Positions 11,805-25,169 of a stretch of 64,000 nucleotides of DNA are shown here, piece after piece. The position numbers and the translations under genes were made by a program. The stretch spans positions 186,001 to 250,000 of the forward strand of contig MCFH01000020.1 in the NCBI GenBank assembly GCA_002104945.1, written 5' to 3'. The notes below the pieces were generated by a model. It was not told the DNA's origin and did not search any database. It saw only the letters and a list, made by a program, of their open reading frames with translations. This stretch comes from Piromyces finnis (Eukaryota; Neocallimastigomycota; Neocallimastigomycetes; Neocallimastigales; Neocallimastigaceae). Each line of letters opens with the position of its first letter. Position 1 is the first letter of the stretch.

Positions 11805-14589
11805 ATGATGGTAAATAAATCAAGTGATAAAAAGCAATTAGAGGAACTTGTAAGAAATTCAATTAAAAGAACACGATCTTTATTTAAAGATGAACATGAA
11901 CATCCTTTATTAGAAGATGAAGAAAGGTTATTTATATTAAAATTTATTTGAAAATTTTACATAGTATAGTAAAACTATAAAATGAAATGAAATTAATTTT
12001 TTAATCTTAAATTCATAAATTCAAATTTATATTTATTTTAAATGTATATATACATATACATATGAATTATATATATATACATATAATCTTTCAAAAATTA
12101 AAAATTGCTAAAATTATTCATTTGCAATAAATTATAAAAGTATTTGATTCAAAAAACATTTCAAATTAATATTTTATAATTATGATTTTTTTTTTTAAAT
12201 ATATATATAGTCAAAGAATATGTCTTGCTTCAAAAATTAGAGATGAATACAAAAATTTTTATGAACTTCCACAATGTATTATGAAACAACAACAACAACA
12301 ACAACAACAAAAAGCCAAAAAACAAAAGATTGTTACTACCAATGGTAAAACAACTGTTATAAAAGAAAAAACTGTTATTAAAGGCCCTCATCCATATCCA
12401 AATGCACCTGGTACTTCCTTAGATGAAAGTAATGCTGTAAAGATTAACATTTCAGATTCTTCAATTCAAAAAACTCTTGAAACTATACCAAACATTAATG
12501 AAAAGTAAGTTTTAATTTTATTTTATTTTATATAATATTCAAAAAAATCATATATCTTTATAAAAATTTATTTCATATTTTATATAAAATTTTAATTTAT
12601 ATTAATCCATAATATTATATAATATAATTTTGAATGAAAAATTCAATTATAATAAATATACAATAGTAGCAATGCTCAAAGAAATTCTACATCATTAACA
12701 TTATACAATCAAGATACTATTCCTGTATATAAGACTGCAAACTCATTAATTAGAATTAAAAAAGCTAAAAAAGCACCAAAACCAGAATGGCATGCTCCAT
12801 GGAAGCTTATGCGTGTTATTAGTGGTCATTTAGGTTGGGTACGTTCTATTGCAGTTGATCCAAGTAATGAATGGTTTGCTACAGGTGCAGGTGATAGAAT
12901 TATTAAGGTCAGATTTAAATTTTGTATATGTATATATGATTTTATTAATTGCTATAAAAAGAATTTTCCGATATATTTTTTTAAAAAAAGAAAAGAAAAG
13001 CCATGTTAAAAAATTTTCAATATATCAAAAAAAAAATAATATACTTTTATAAAAACTTATATATATTTATTTCAACTTAAACTAAACATAGAAGAGTCAA
13101 TATGTTAATATAAATAAATAAATATTATTAATTAATTTATCAATCTTGAAAAAACTAAATATAATTGATATATTCTTTCAATCAATAGAATATTAATAAA
13201 GAATTCTAAATCAAATCACTATAATATACAAATCTTTTAATAATAAAAATAAATATGTTCAATAATTATTATATTTTTTAATTTAGAATTACTGTTATTA
13301 AAAAAAATAAAAATGAAAAAAAGTAATACAGTATATGTAATAAAAATTAAATGATTTATAAAAAATTATAAAGAAAAATTATTTAGAATAATAGTACTAT
13401 ATAATTTATCAATCAAATTCAAATTAAAAAAAAAAAAAACTACGATTTAAATCTATTTTTTTTAACTAATAAAAATAATTATTATAACAATATTATAATT
13501 CCTTTACAGATTTGGGATTTAGCATCAGGTACTTTAAAATTATCTTTAACTGGTCACATTTCAGCTGTTAGGGGTTTGTGTATATCGTCTCGTCATCCAT
13601 ACCTTTTCTCTGCTGGTGAAGATAAACAAATTAAATGTTGGGACTTAGAAACAAATAAAGTTATTCGTCATTATCATGGTCATCTTAGTGCTGTTTATTC
13701 CTTAGCTTTACATCCAACATTAGATGTCTTAGTTTCTGGTGGTAGAGATTCAACTGCCCGTGTATGTATATAATGATTTTAAATAAAAAAAACCAATCAA
13801 ATCATCATCATTATTTTTATTATAATTAATCTATATTAAAATCATATTTATAATATATTCTTTTTAAAATATCTTTTTAACTTTTCTTTAAATTTATATA
13901 CAAAATTAACATATAAAAGGTATGGGATATGCGTACTAAATCACAAATTTTTGCCTTCACTGGTCATAATTCTACAGTATCAGATGTTAAATGTCAATCA
14001 GCAGATCCTCAAGTTTTAACAGCTTCTATGGATAGTACTATTAGATTGTGGGATTTAGCTGCTGGTAAAACTATGACCACTTTAACACATCATAAAAAGA
14101 GTGTGAGATCTTTAGCATTACATCCAGTAGAATTTTCATTTGCTAGTGCAAGTCCTGATAATATTAAAAAATGGCATTTCCCAGAAGGTAATTTTGTACA
14201 AAATCTTGAAGGACATAATGCTATTGTTAATACTTTATCTATTAATCATGATAATGTATTATTCTCTGGAGGTAACATAACGATATATTAAAATAATTTA
14301 ATATTATAACATTATGTTTATTTTTTTTTAATTAATATAAATAATATAAATATTATATATTTATATTTAAATTAAAGGTGATAATGGATCAATGTATTTC
14401 TGGGATTGGAAATCAGGATATAACTTCCAAAAAATGGAAACTACAGCTCAACCAGGTTCATTAGATAGTGAAGCTGGTATTTTATGTTCAACATTTGATC
14501 AAACTGGTACACGTTTAATTACAGGAGAAGCTGATAAAACAATTAAAATATGGAAGGAAGATGAAAATGCTTATAATGAACGTGATTAA
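11805..14589 (+). CDS. PLRG1: Pleiotropic regulator 1 / Prp46, spliceosomal WD40 protein
   Basis: Six exons: 11805-11926, 12211-12504, 12667-12907, 13510-13761, 13920-14271, 14378-14589. All junctions are GT-AG and keep frame, giving 490 residues, close to the family size (human PLRG1 514, yeast Prp46 451). The N-terminal part ([11 protein letters not shown]..., a short poly-Gln, [27 protein letters not shown]) is typical of PLRG1. From about residue 187 come seven WD40 repeats with clear GH...WD signatures such as [31 protein letters not shown] and [10 protein letters not shown]. The protein belongs to the CDC5L/Prp19 (NTC) complex and is needed for spliceosome activation. Two start codons are adjacent (11805 and 11808). 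The exon 3 acceptor is a tandem TAG-TAG (12664-12669), so one Ser may be optional. The last-but-two intron (12908-13509) is unusually long for this region, at 602 nt. Assignment is firm. Confidence 0.95.
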
Positions 14590-15456
14590 AATACATTTCA
14601 ATAATATACTGAATTAGGGATAAAGAAGCAATGTATAATAGAAACGATATATTATTTTATTTTCATATTCAATTTATTTATGAGATTATACTTAATATTT
14701 TGATCTATATTATTATCATGAACAAAAACATAGTTAATACGTTTAATAATATAAATTTCATATCTTTTTAATTATTCAATTTTTATTAATTTAATCAAGC
14801 AAATAAAATTAAAATTTAATAAATAAAACAATAAGTAAAATATTTTAATTTTCAGGTTTATTGTTTTTAATCCTTTATCATTTATATTAATGTATATAAA
14901 TATATATATCAAACACTTAATATACACAAACATGATATTCATAATATTCTTAATTTATAATAATTGATAATAATACTGAATGAATATATTTTTGTTATTC
15001 TCTATATGATAATTAGTTTTTTTAATTATAAAGAAATTTGTCAATATATAAATATATACATTATAATTTTTTTTTTTTTAAACTATAAATAATACATATC
15101 CTTTGTAAGGTATTATTATAATCATAGATGTACTATCATAATAATGTTTTAAATATTAAGCCTATTAAATAAGATAATTTAATTTAAAATATTTTCTTAT
15201 ATATTCAAAATAATGAAATATAGAATTATTTGGGTATTTAACTATTTAGTAAAATTACATATATATTTTTATTAAGATGCTTTTATTTTTTAGTCATTTT
15301 AATATACTACTCATATTATTTAATAATAATATAATGAATGACTCACACACCACTTTTAAATTATCTAGAAAATAATATAATTCAAAATCAATGTATATTT
15401 TTTGTCATTATTCAAAATTCCATCACCATTACAACCTATTCATTAATTAAAAACTA

Positions 15457-15515
<59 letters not shown>

Positions 15516-17727
15516 AAAGAAATTAAACTGAATTTTTTTTCGAAATTAATATTTAATTAAAATTTTAATTTTGGTATGTTGGTATACACAATTTCTTTAA
15601 AGTTTGTTATAATCTATTTATAAATAAAGTTATACAATTATAGTTTAAATATTTAAACCTAAAATAAAATAGAAAGTTAACTTTTTTTTTTCCTTTTTCC
15701 TTTTTATTTTTTTAAAAAATAATTGTAATATAAAATTTTTACTGATTTATGAATATGTATTTTTATTTTTTTTTTTCAATACATGGTAGTTATTATAAGG
15801 ATAAACAAATTTATAAAATTCTATATTCTATAATCAATTATAATAAGGATTAAAATTTTTATATAAAAATGTGTTTTTTTTTTTTCATTATCATTCATTA
15901 CTTTCATGATTTAACATCCTATCCACCTTATCCACCTTGTGATTTAAAAAAGAAAAATCTTTATTTTCCATTTTCACTATAAAAGAATATCATTTATATA
16001 TATAATATTATAATAAATTATTATAATAGACTGGAATATATGGAATATATTATTATGCCACAAAAATTAATATCATTTAAAGTTTAATTCTAATATTTTG
16101 GTGAAGTACAAAAAAAAAAAAAAAAAAAAGAAATTATTTGTTGAATAGGTTTTTTGTGTATTTTAATATAGAATGGTTACGTGTTTTTATCTTTTTTTTT
16201 TTTTAATACAATTAACTTTTATATTTGCAAGAGGATGTATAATTACAAAGGAGTATAATTATAAATTTAACTATAATAAAATATTAATATATTAGTTCGA
16301 CTATATAAGGCTAAGAAATACATTTTCAATAATAGCAATATTAATTAAACAGATAATTCTAATTTATATAAAAGAGGTATTAATAAAATTCTGTATATTA
16401 TGTTTTTACTTAAATTTTTGTAAATTGGAAGATAAAAAATTAATTCTAATAGATAATATTTTAAATAATTATATATTAATATTAATTGATAATACATTAA
16501 ATTATTGATGAATTATATAAAAAACCTGTTTTTTTAGAATATAAAAAGAGTATATTGTAATATATATTGTAATTCAATTATTTGAAGTTATAAATATTTA
16601 TGTATATAATATAAATTAAAAAAAAAAAAAAATAATTTTATATATAATTTATATATTCACCATATAATATAATTTTTATTATAAAGGTAAATTAAAGTAA
16701 CAAAACAATAATTAAACAATTTAAAAATTTATTGAGATTATTAAAGTTTATTAAAGAAGAAAAAAGTTTTGAAATTTATAAATATAAAAATAAATTCTAT
16801 TTTAATTTAAATAAAATCGTATTTAATAATTTAAATTTAAATTTATATTATTACGATAAATAATAATAAGGTAACTATATAATATGTAAAATTTCTGAAA
16901 TAGAAAATAAAGAAAATCAAAAGAAATATTAATAAAAGGATTATTGTCCATTTAAAATTAATTAAAAAATTAATTCCAAAAGATTGAAAGATTGAATCAA
17001 AAATTTAAATTTCAACAATGTATACACTATAAAATAAAAATTATGATAGAGTAAATAAATTTTAGTAAATTATTGGCATTTCCATAAAATTATTGAGAAA
17101 GTAAACATTATAGAATTATGATTTTCGATTCGATTTTCAAAATACCTTTTTTTTTTTTAAAAAAAAAATAAATAAAAAATGGAAAATTTAATTTTTGTAG
17201 AGGGAGAATATATATATTAAGAAGCAAAATAGAAATATAAAGTAATACGAAATTAATAATATTTTCCGGATAATAATCATTTAATATAATAATTAAGAAA
17301 TATTATAGGAAATAATATAAATGATAATGAATACTTTTTTTTATTTAATGAAATTTCATTTCTTTAAGAATTTTATATGCATTATTAATATATATTAATA
17401 TATATTATAATTAATAATTAACAGTAGCTTTTATGCATTATCAAATTTTGTCAAGAAGTTACAACAGCAATCATTTTTTTATTGAAATAGAAAATAACTT
17501 TAGTTTTTATAAATCTTTATAAATAATTTATAAATGTAAATATAAATTTAAAATTTAAAGTTTGATAATTATTAAAATAATAAATGATTTTATTAAACGA
17601 TTTTTATTTCTTTATTAATATTTACATAAAATTTGATGAAATTTATCATTATAAAGTATAGTAAAATTAAATCATAACATTCAAGATAAAAAAAATATAA
17701 ATATCTTTTTTATCAACCCAACTTTAA
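14590..17727. other. 3.1-kb intergenic region with long poly(A) tract
   Basis: AT-rich DNA without recognisable genes. It holds a 56-nt pure A run (15458-15513) and many shorter A/T homopolymers. A TTCGA motif near 16296 is not part of a tRNA fold. No repeats of interest were seen. Confidence 0.6.
15458..15513. repeat. 56-nt homopolymeric A tract
   Basis: Uninterrupted A run. There is no recognisable retrocopy or LINE tail upstream of it on the plus strand, so I treat it as a simple homopolymer. The exact length may be a sequencing estimate. Confidence 0.9.
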
Positions 17728-17937
17728 ATGAGAGTAGATTTTTCAACTTTACAGCAATATCAGAATAGAGCGATTAACGTCGTTATTGAAACTTCATCAT
17801 TTGACCCAATTTCCAACAGAATTCACGATAGTGTTAACCAAAGAAGAAACAAAATCTCCTGTGGAAACAAAAGTGAATGTGATTGTGGATATTTCTTATA
17901 TTACTATTGTCTTTCACAACATGAAGACGGTGGCTAG
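17728..17937 (+). CDS. Small uncertain ORF of 69 codons
   Basis: I do not recognise this gene. The stretch stands out because its base composition is clearly less AT-rich than the surrounding non-coding DNA and resembles the coding exons of the window. Frame 1 (ATG at 17728) codes 69 residues, beginning MRVDFSTLQQYQNRAIN and ending with a Cys-rich part. A second frame, open from 17738 to the TGA at 17945, also gives about 69 residues with an ordinary protein-like second half (PTEFTIVLTKEETKSPVETK). It could be a short gene, a frameshifted gene remnant, or a 5' exon of the PRL phosphatase gene starting 650 bp downstream. No signal peptide or known motif is seen. Confidence that it is coding in the stated frame is low. 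Confidence 0.3.
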   Translation: MRVDFSTLQQYQNRAINVVIETSSFDPISNRIHDSVNQRRNKISCGNKSECDCGYFLYYYCLSQHEDGG

Positions 17938-18592
17938 TTTTATTTGACAATCTATAATTCATATATCATAATTTATTAAAATAATCATAAATATTTATTA
18001 TTTCTAAAGTTTGAAAACATTACTCAATTTTAATCATTTAAAATTAAAATAAGAATTAAAAAACCAATTCAATAATTTAATAATACCAAAGGTATAATAA
18101 TATAAAGAATTAATTTCATAAAAATATAGATAATATAATTAACGATTAATAATTCTTTTTTTTTTTTCCCATTTATAAAATTCAAGAAAATATTACTATT
18201 GTATAAATTATAATAATATATCTGCTATTTCTATTATAAAAATTATAAAGTTTATAAATATACATAAAAAATATTTTTGAATATAATTCAATATTTTCAA
18301 ATTTAATTGCAGTAAATATTTTAAATCAACATTTATTTATATTCCATTTTATTAATTTTTAAGATAACCATTCATTATTTCATATATTTAATCAAAAGCC
18401 ATTTTTTGATTAAACAAAATTCATTCAATTAAATTATTTATTTCAATCAACACTTTTACTAATTCAAATAGTAGCTAACACGAAATAAAAAAATTTTTTT
18501 TATTAGAGAAAACAGCAACAAGAATAAGGAATTAAATAATTTTAAACAATATATTAAAAATATAAATATCCTTTTTTTTTTTTTTAGCAAAT
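17938..18592. other. Intergenic/5' region of the PRL phosphatase gene
   Basis: AT-rich. A T-rich tract ending TTTAG immediately before the start codon of the next gene (about 18570-18586) looks like a splice acceptor, so the phosphatase may have a 5' UTR intron. Nothing else is seen. Confidence 0.5.
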
Positions 18593-19717
18593 ATGTCAAC
18601 CGGTAACAAAATGCCTTCAGTTCAGCTTTCGAGAATTTTTAGTTATGTTACTTTTAGAAATATGAATTTTTTAATCTTGGATTGCCCATCAAACGAAAAT
18701 TTGCCTATTTATTTAGAAGTATGTTAAATAAATATATATATATTAATAAGAGTATTATTATAATATATAAACATTATAAAATAATAAATAAAAAGAATAA
18801 ATTAATGTTAATATAAATATGCTTCATAATTATTTATAAATAAATAAATAAATAAATAGGAATTTGTATCTCATAATATTACAGATGTTGTTCGTGTTTG
18901 TGAACCAACCTATGAAACCGAAACATTAAAACAAAATAATATTAATGTTCATGATTGGCATTTCAAAGATGGAACTGTTCCACCATCTGAAGTTATTCAA
19001 AACTGGTTAAGTTTAATAGAAGAACGTTTTGGACAAATTCATTGTAATAAAAAAATAGATATGAACGCAGCTATTGAAATTAATAACAATTATATTGCAG
19101 GAGAACACAATGATCCTACAATAGCAATTCATTGTGTAGCAGGATTAGGTCGTGCTCCAGCAATGGTTGCTATTGCATTAATTGAATCAGGAATGGAATC
19201 ATTAGATGCAGTAACTTATATTCGCCGTTATAGACGTGGTGCCTTTAATTCAAAACAAATTGCCTTTTTAGATAGTTATAAAAGAGGCCAATATAATAAA
19301 AAATCATCTATGTTAGCGAGTATTATGTTAAAAAAGAACAAAAATAATAGTAATGGTGGTAATAAACAAGGCGGTGGATTATTAAGTGTAAAACCATCTA
19401 GTTCTTCATCTTTTAATATTAGAAAAAGAAGTCCAAGTTCTAAATCTTTTTCCAATATTTCTAAGAACAGTTCTTCTTCATGCACTAATATTCCAAGTTC
19501 TAGTCAATCACCCGATAATAATATAGCACCACCAGCTTCCTCAAGTTCTAATAATCGTACAAGTATTTTGTTTAATATTAATAAAATTTTCAAATCCAAG
19601 AGTTCTACTTCTACTAATATCAATAAAAATACCGATATTCAGAATAATGAAAACAGTATCGTTACAAAAGCAGATGGTGCAAAATCCAAAAAAAAGAAAT
19701 ATAATTTATATATATAA
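18593..19717 (+). CDS. PRL-type (PTP4A) dual-specificity phosphatase with extended tail
   Basis: Two exons, 18593-18718 and 18860-19717 (intron in phase 0); 327 residues. The first 190 or so residues are the PRL fold. The P-loop HCVAGLGRAP gives catalytic Cys134 and Arg140 and is diagnostic of PRL rather than CDC14 or other dual-specificity enzymes. A WPD-like loop DWHFKDG gives the likely general acid Asp79. Cys56 in VRVCEPTY matches the redox-regulatory Cys of animal PRLs. Animal PRLs are about 170 residues and end in a polybasic stretch plus a CaaX prenylation box. Here a Ser/Asn-rich tail of about 130 residues follows. It ends in a Lys-rich run and YNLYI, with no terminal Cys, so the usual farnesylation site is missing. 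Membrane targeting, if any, must be by other means. PRLs bind CNNM Mg2+ transporters in animals; that role here is an inference. Confidence 0.92.
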
Positions 19718-20420
19718 AAGCTGATATAAATTAAAAAAAAATTGCATTACCAATATAAAACAATAAATATTATATATATTGTAATATAAAAAAAAAAAAA
19801 AAAAAAGGGGGGTATATAAAGTAAAATTTAGAAAAATCAATAGTGTTATTACTATTTATAATATTACTGATATTAACTAAATAATATTCTATCCAATATA
19901 TATATATATATTCAATAAGTTATTTTTCTTTTTCATTTCATATTTTTTAATTTCAAATTTATAAATTCATTAAATTTTATTTAATATTTAGCATTATAAT
20001 AATAAAAAATACAAATATACATACCATTTTTTTTTTTAAGTAGTATATATATATATATTATTTTATTAATTTTTTTTTTTAATTTTGTTATAATATTTAT
20101 AACATATATATAATTTAAATAAATAAATAATAATTAATGCAAAAACTATTAAAAAAGTTTTTCTAGTTTTCCTTTGTAACAATAATTTTTATTTATTTTT
20201 TAGTTTATTTAAATTATAATATAAATAAATAAACGAATAAAATATACTTGTATTATATTAGAATAATACAAATATAATCATCCTATTACATTATTAATGA
20301 TAATTCGTTTAAATAGTCAAAATTTTTAAATTATTAATATAGATAACAATAGTAATTAATAATGATAATAATAAGGATAAAACAAAAATTAAGGTTGTAT
20401 AAAAATTAATTAAAATCGAT
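19718..20420. other. Intergenic region between convergent genes
   Basis: A 700-bp AT-rich spacer between the 3' ends of the PRL phosphatase (plus) and the RING/RRM gene (minus). It contains poly(A)/poly(T) runs and (TA)n tracts. No gene is seen. Confidence 0.6.
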
Positions 20421-23400
20421 TTATTTTGAAGTAGATGATAAAGAAGTTAAAGATGGAGAAGGAAATTCGTTTGTTTGATTTTTTAAAGTTTGTTGTTCCT
20501 CATCTTCTGTAAAAGAAAAATTTTAATGATTTAGTTAAAAAATAAAAAAGAAAACTATTATATTTTAAGGAATAATTTGAATTTTACCTTCTTTTATACT
20601 ATTTTCTTGATTTTCATCTCCTTGAGTTGAAAGTTTTTTTAATTCTATAATCTTGGATTCTAATTGTTTATTGTATTCTAATACTTCTTTTAATTTTTCG
20701 TCATAATTTAAACATTTATTATTTAAATTTTGAATAATATTTTTTAATGTTTGAATGGTGTTTATATTTGTATTTGAAGATGAAAAATCATTTTGAGTAT
20801 CAAATAATAAATTGCTTGATGTTTTGTTAACATCATTAAGTTCTTTATTAGACTCTCCGGTTTCAAAAAGAGTAGATAATGCAAAAGGTTTATTATCGTT
20901 CTATAAAATGTGATTTTTAAGCATAACGAAATATTAGATTCCTATATTAAACAAATCATTATTATATTTAAATTATTATTTTTCATTTAGGCTTACATTG
21001 TTAAATTTATTTGATAAATTATTTTGACGAGTTTGTAGATTTTTATTAATTAATCCTTCTGAAGTAATTAAAGGAGTAAAACTTGATATTTCTTTAGATT
21101 CCATAAAAGAAAATGGATTTATAAATGATTTTTCTAATGATAATTAAAAAAGTATTAATTGATTAAATCCTACATGTAATTTGAATAGTTATTATTTTTT
21201 TTTTTTACCTTTATCAGAAATAGATGATATTGTATTATTTACTGTATATTTTGAATTTACAATAGGATTTGGTGTTAATAATAAAGAATTATCCTTTTTT
21301 TGATTGTAATTACTATTTAGCATAAATGGAGGAGAAATAGTAGTTTGAGTTTTAATAGGAATAATCGATTGTGTAGTTGTTGTAATTATAAAAGGGGAAG
21401 AAAAAGGTGTATATATTTTTTGATTTTCATTTATTTTAGCTGTTGTGGAGGTAAAAGAAGTTGTTGTTGTTGTTGTTGTTAAGAAAGTATCATTTATAAC
21501 TTGAGAAGGAGGAGCAACAGCACTTACTTTATTAGTAATTTTGTAATTATCATATGAATTATTCAATAAAACATTACTAATATTATCAATCAAAACTTTT
21601 TCTTCTTCTAAATAATAAAAAGATAAAAAAATTATTTTAAATAAATTTATAAAAAAAGTTATATTATTGTTAAATAAATAATTATTGATATATACCATTA
21701 TTTTCTGTTAATATAAATTCCAATGGCGTTGTTTTATTAGTATTATTATAAATAGTGCAATTATCATTTATTGATTGTTCAAACATATTATTATTTGCCA
21801 AGGTAGTGGAAGTTGTAGTCAAAGGAGTGGTTCCAACAATATTATCGTAGGTATTTTTTGATTCTGATGTTTCAGAGTTAGTATAGATTTCTATATGAAT
21901 GTCACATTAACAGAAATTGATGATGAAAAGATAGTTAGTTTATCTTGTATAATAGTAAATTAAATTGCTAGGTTAGTTATGAAATTTACCATCTTTAACT
22001 TCTTTATGGCTATCGTTGGAAGAGATAGTTTTAATAGAATTTGGTGGTGAAGGATATGCTGAACTGATAGAATCCGTAATAATAGATTGATTAGGGGTAC
22101 TTGGTTCTTTTTTTTTCTATTATTTCATTAATTAATTAAATATATTATTATTTTGTTAGTTAATGATTTCTAACCATAATTTTATCAACAAAAATAAAAA
22201 TAATTATTTACATCGGCTCTAAAGACAAATAATTCAAGATCTTTTGGACATTCATGATTCTATAATTATTTCGAAATATTTTAGTATCTTATTTATTCTA
22301 TACTCTACTATATAATCATAATTACCGAGAAATTTAAAATCATATTCTTTTGTTTATCGGTGAATCCAGGACAGCATAAACCTGAACGAATTAATCTATT
22401 CATTAAAGTTGGAGATATATTAATGTATTCTTTTGATAAATGTGATTTTAACGATTCTAAAGATACTAGATTATTTTATTTATAAATCATTCGTTTATAA
22501 AATTATAAATAATTATAATTTTATTAATATGCTATAATAAATATTACTTAATAATATTAATTTATATGGTTACATTTTAAAAGTTCAAAAATATGATCAC
22601 GATGTAAAGTATTAATAATATTTGGGATGTGCCATGGGATTTTACTAATAATTGAAATAACATTTTCAAATGGCCTTTCAGCACATTTTCTACTAAAGTG
22701 AAGTTTATAGTTTTTGCACACTAATAAAATAGCGCTCACCTCATCTCTGGTGAGAAAGCAACCATCTTTAGCATAAGTTGTATTTAAGCCTCCATAAATA
22801 ATACCAGTTCCTATAGTCACTGTTGATGAATTCATTGTTGGGGGTGGCATGGATAATGTATTGGTATGATGTGTTATTTGGTCTTTAAGTGATATAATAA
22901 ATTATTGTTTACATTGAAAAAATTTAGATTATTTATTAATGAAATAAGGATAGTAATTTTATTATAATAAAAAAATATTTTAATTTATATATATAGATAA
23001 ATATATTTCATGGAAAAACAATAAGTACTCTTAGATTTGTTTCCAGCCCAACTTGGAAATAATGATTTCATTAATTCTTCTTGAGAACTTCTTGAGATAG
23101 TAACAATTCTTCCTTTTAATATAGTCTTGTTTCTTGTTTCAATAGCAGTATTTGCATCTTCCATAGTTGTAAATTCAATGTAGGCATCAGAAAATGTTTT
23201 TCCTGAAGTACGATTCATAATGATGTGTATTCCTTGAGTAAAGTATGGAGCTTCATGAGCAGCTGGAATCTATTTTATGATTTTATTATATCATATATAT
23301 ATATATTAATAAAAGGAACCAGAATTAATATTGCTAATATATATATAAATATAAATATTATAAAAATATATTTACTTTCAAAGGATAAAAGAAAGCTAAT

Positions 23401-25169
23401 ACATCTTTTTGAGAAAGATCCCATGGAATCTATAATAATTTTAATTTTATATATATAAGTAGGTGTATATATATTTATTTAATTGCTAATAAATAATCCT
23501 ACATTGCTCAATTTAACTACGGATAAATAAGTTGTTGGAACTGGAAAAATTCTTTCAATTGTTAATATGTTATACATATTACCATTAAATGTTGATGTTG
23601 TATTAATTTTATTTGAATTTTGGTCATTTACTTCATTGTTTTCCTTTTTATTATTTTTTAAAATTTTATTATCATAAACATATTTCATGTAATACACATT
23701 CTATACAATTATATACAATATATAGCATTGATTTAGAATTTATATTACAGAAATAATTCTTTTAACTAAAAGTACATACCTCTCTACAAAAGCATTTCAT
23801 TATTGTACCTTCTTCATTATATAAAAATTCACTTTGAATACATTTATCGCATAATCTATATAAAATTAAATATTAAATATTGTTAGCAGATATATATAAT
23901 TCATTAATTATTGATTTTATTTAGGCATACATATGATGACAATATAATAATTCAATATTTCCAGGCCTTTTTAAGCACATTTCACATAGCTTATAATCCA
24001 TATCTTCATCTTTATTAATTTATAAAATAAAAATTTAATTAAAAAAAAAAAAAAAAAAGAAGAGAAAAATAATAATTTACTTTTATTATTTGATAGTTTA
24101 CCATTATTCATAATGAAGGTATTCTTCTCCTCTATAAAAAAATTATTTTTCACAATATCTTCATTATTTTTCAATTTATTAATGTTGTTATTGTCTTTAA
24201 GTGATCCTAAAGAAACAATTGGATTATTGATATCAAAAGTTGTTTCAAGAGTTTCTTTATTTAATACTGATTCTTTTGAATTTAATCGTAAAGAATCACA
24301 AGATGGATATTTCATTAGTTTAAATTCATTATTAATAATCATATTATTATTATTTCCATTAATATGTTCATTGCTATAATTATTCATATTGGTACTCATA
24401 TTAGTTTTCTTTATAATAATATTATTATTATTAATTTTTGTGTTATTGTTTATAAAATTATTGTTATTTGGAGATGATAAATTTTTTTGTAACTGAAGGG
24501 GAATTTGTGTAGGGTTTTGATTAAATGGTGTATAAAATACTTTTCTACTATTATTTATTGATGGATATTGAGGATAAAAATTATTATTATTATTATTGTT
24601 ATTACAAGTAATATTACTATCACCATTAATTATAGAATTATTATATATTTTATAGTTTAAAGTATCATTACAATTGATTAATTTAGTATTATTGGTATTA
24701 TAGGAAAGTTGCATATTGCAACCATTGGAAGTGTTATATTTAACATTTGAGTTTTGTTCTCCATAAATTGGTAAAAATCCTTTGTTAATGTTTGATAAAT
24801 TTTTATTAAAACCATTCAAGTTAAAATTATTTGAATTCATAACAGGGTTTGGATAAAGAGCTACTGAATTTGAATTATAGTTATTGTTTTCATAACTACT
24901 CCATTTATTCCATTGAGAATCGTATTCTCGTAATTTGTGTAAATTTGGTAATGATGCTTTTTTTTCTGCTCTATGCGGATAATCATAGAATATAGATGGT
25001 TGAATATCGTTGGAAGCATTAAACTATTTATTATGAAAATATAATTAATTATTTAATTATTTTTTTTTTTAAATTAAAGAACATTTATATATACCATGCT
25101 TTTTCTCTTTGTTTGTTTGAATTGGCTTATTTGATTATTATTAGTATCATCGAAATTAATATTATTCAT
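20421..25169 (-). CDS. Asn-rich RING-like/RRM RNA-binding protein (16 exons)
   Basis: Exons on the minus strand: 25169-25095, 25023-24081, 24009-23931, 23855-23780, 23700-23503, 23429-23376, 23269-23029, 22882-22574, 22465-22326, 22259-22212, 22116-21990, 21890-21696, 21607-21209, 21133-20997, 20900-20588, 20506-20421. Every junction is GT-AG and in frame; 1139 residues. Residues 26-339 are Asn-rich and disordered. Residues 348-389 form a RING-like zinc finger (CEMC, CHH, CDKC, CFC). Residues about 449-541 are an RRM: RNP2-like VVKLSNIPWD and RNP1-like TFSDAYIEF, the latter close to quasi-RRMs. A conserved-looking segment follows (about 560-720: GCFLTRDEVSAILLVCKNYK, IISKIPWHIPN, GLCCPGFTDKQ). 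The C-terminal third is Ser/Thr/Asn-rich and ends in a Leu/Lys/Glu coiled coil. It may be a ubiquitin-linked or RNA-regulating protein. I do not recognise a named orthologue. Confidence 0.82.

Noticed and set aside
15338-15526. ORF ending in a poly-Lys run
   Set aside because: It is open only because of the 56-nt A tract, and the rest has intergenic composition.
16290-16310. TTCGA motif suggestive of a tRNA T-loop
   Set aside because: No acceptor stem, D arm or anticodon arm can be drawn around it.
23225-23458. Plus-strand ORF of 77 codons
   Set aside because: It overlaps minus-strand exons 6 and 7 of the RING/RRM gene and reads through introns.
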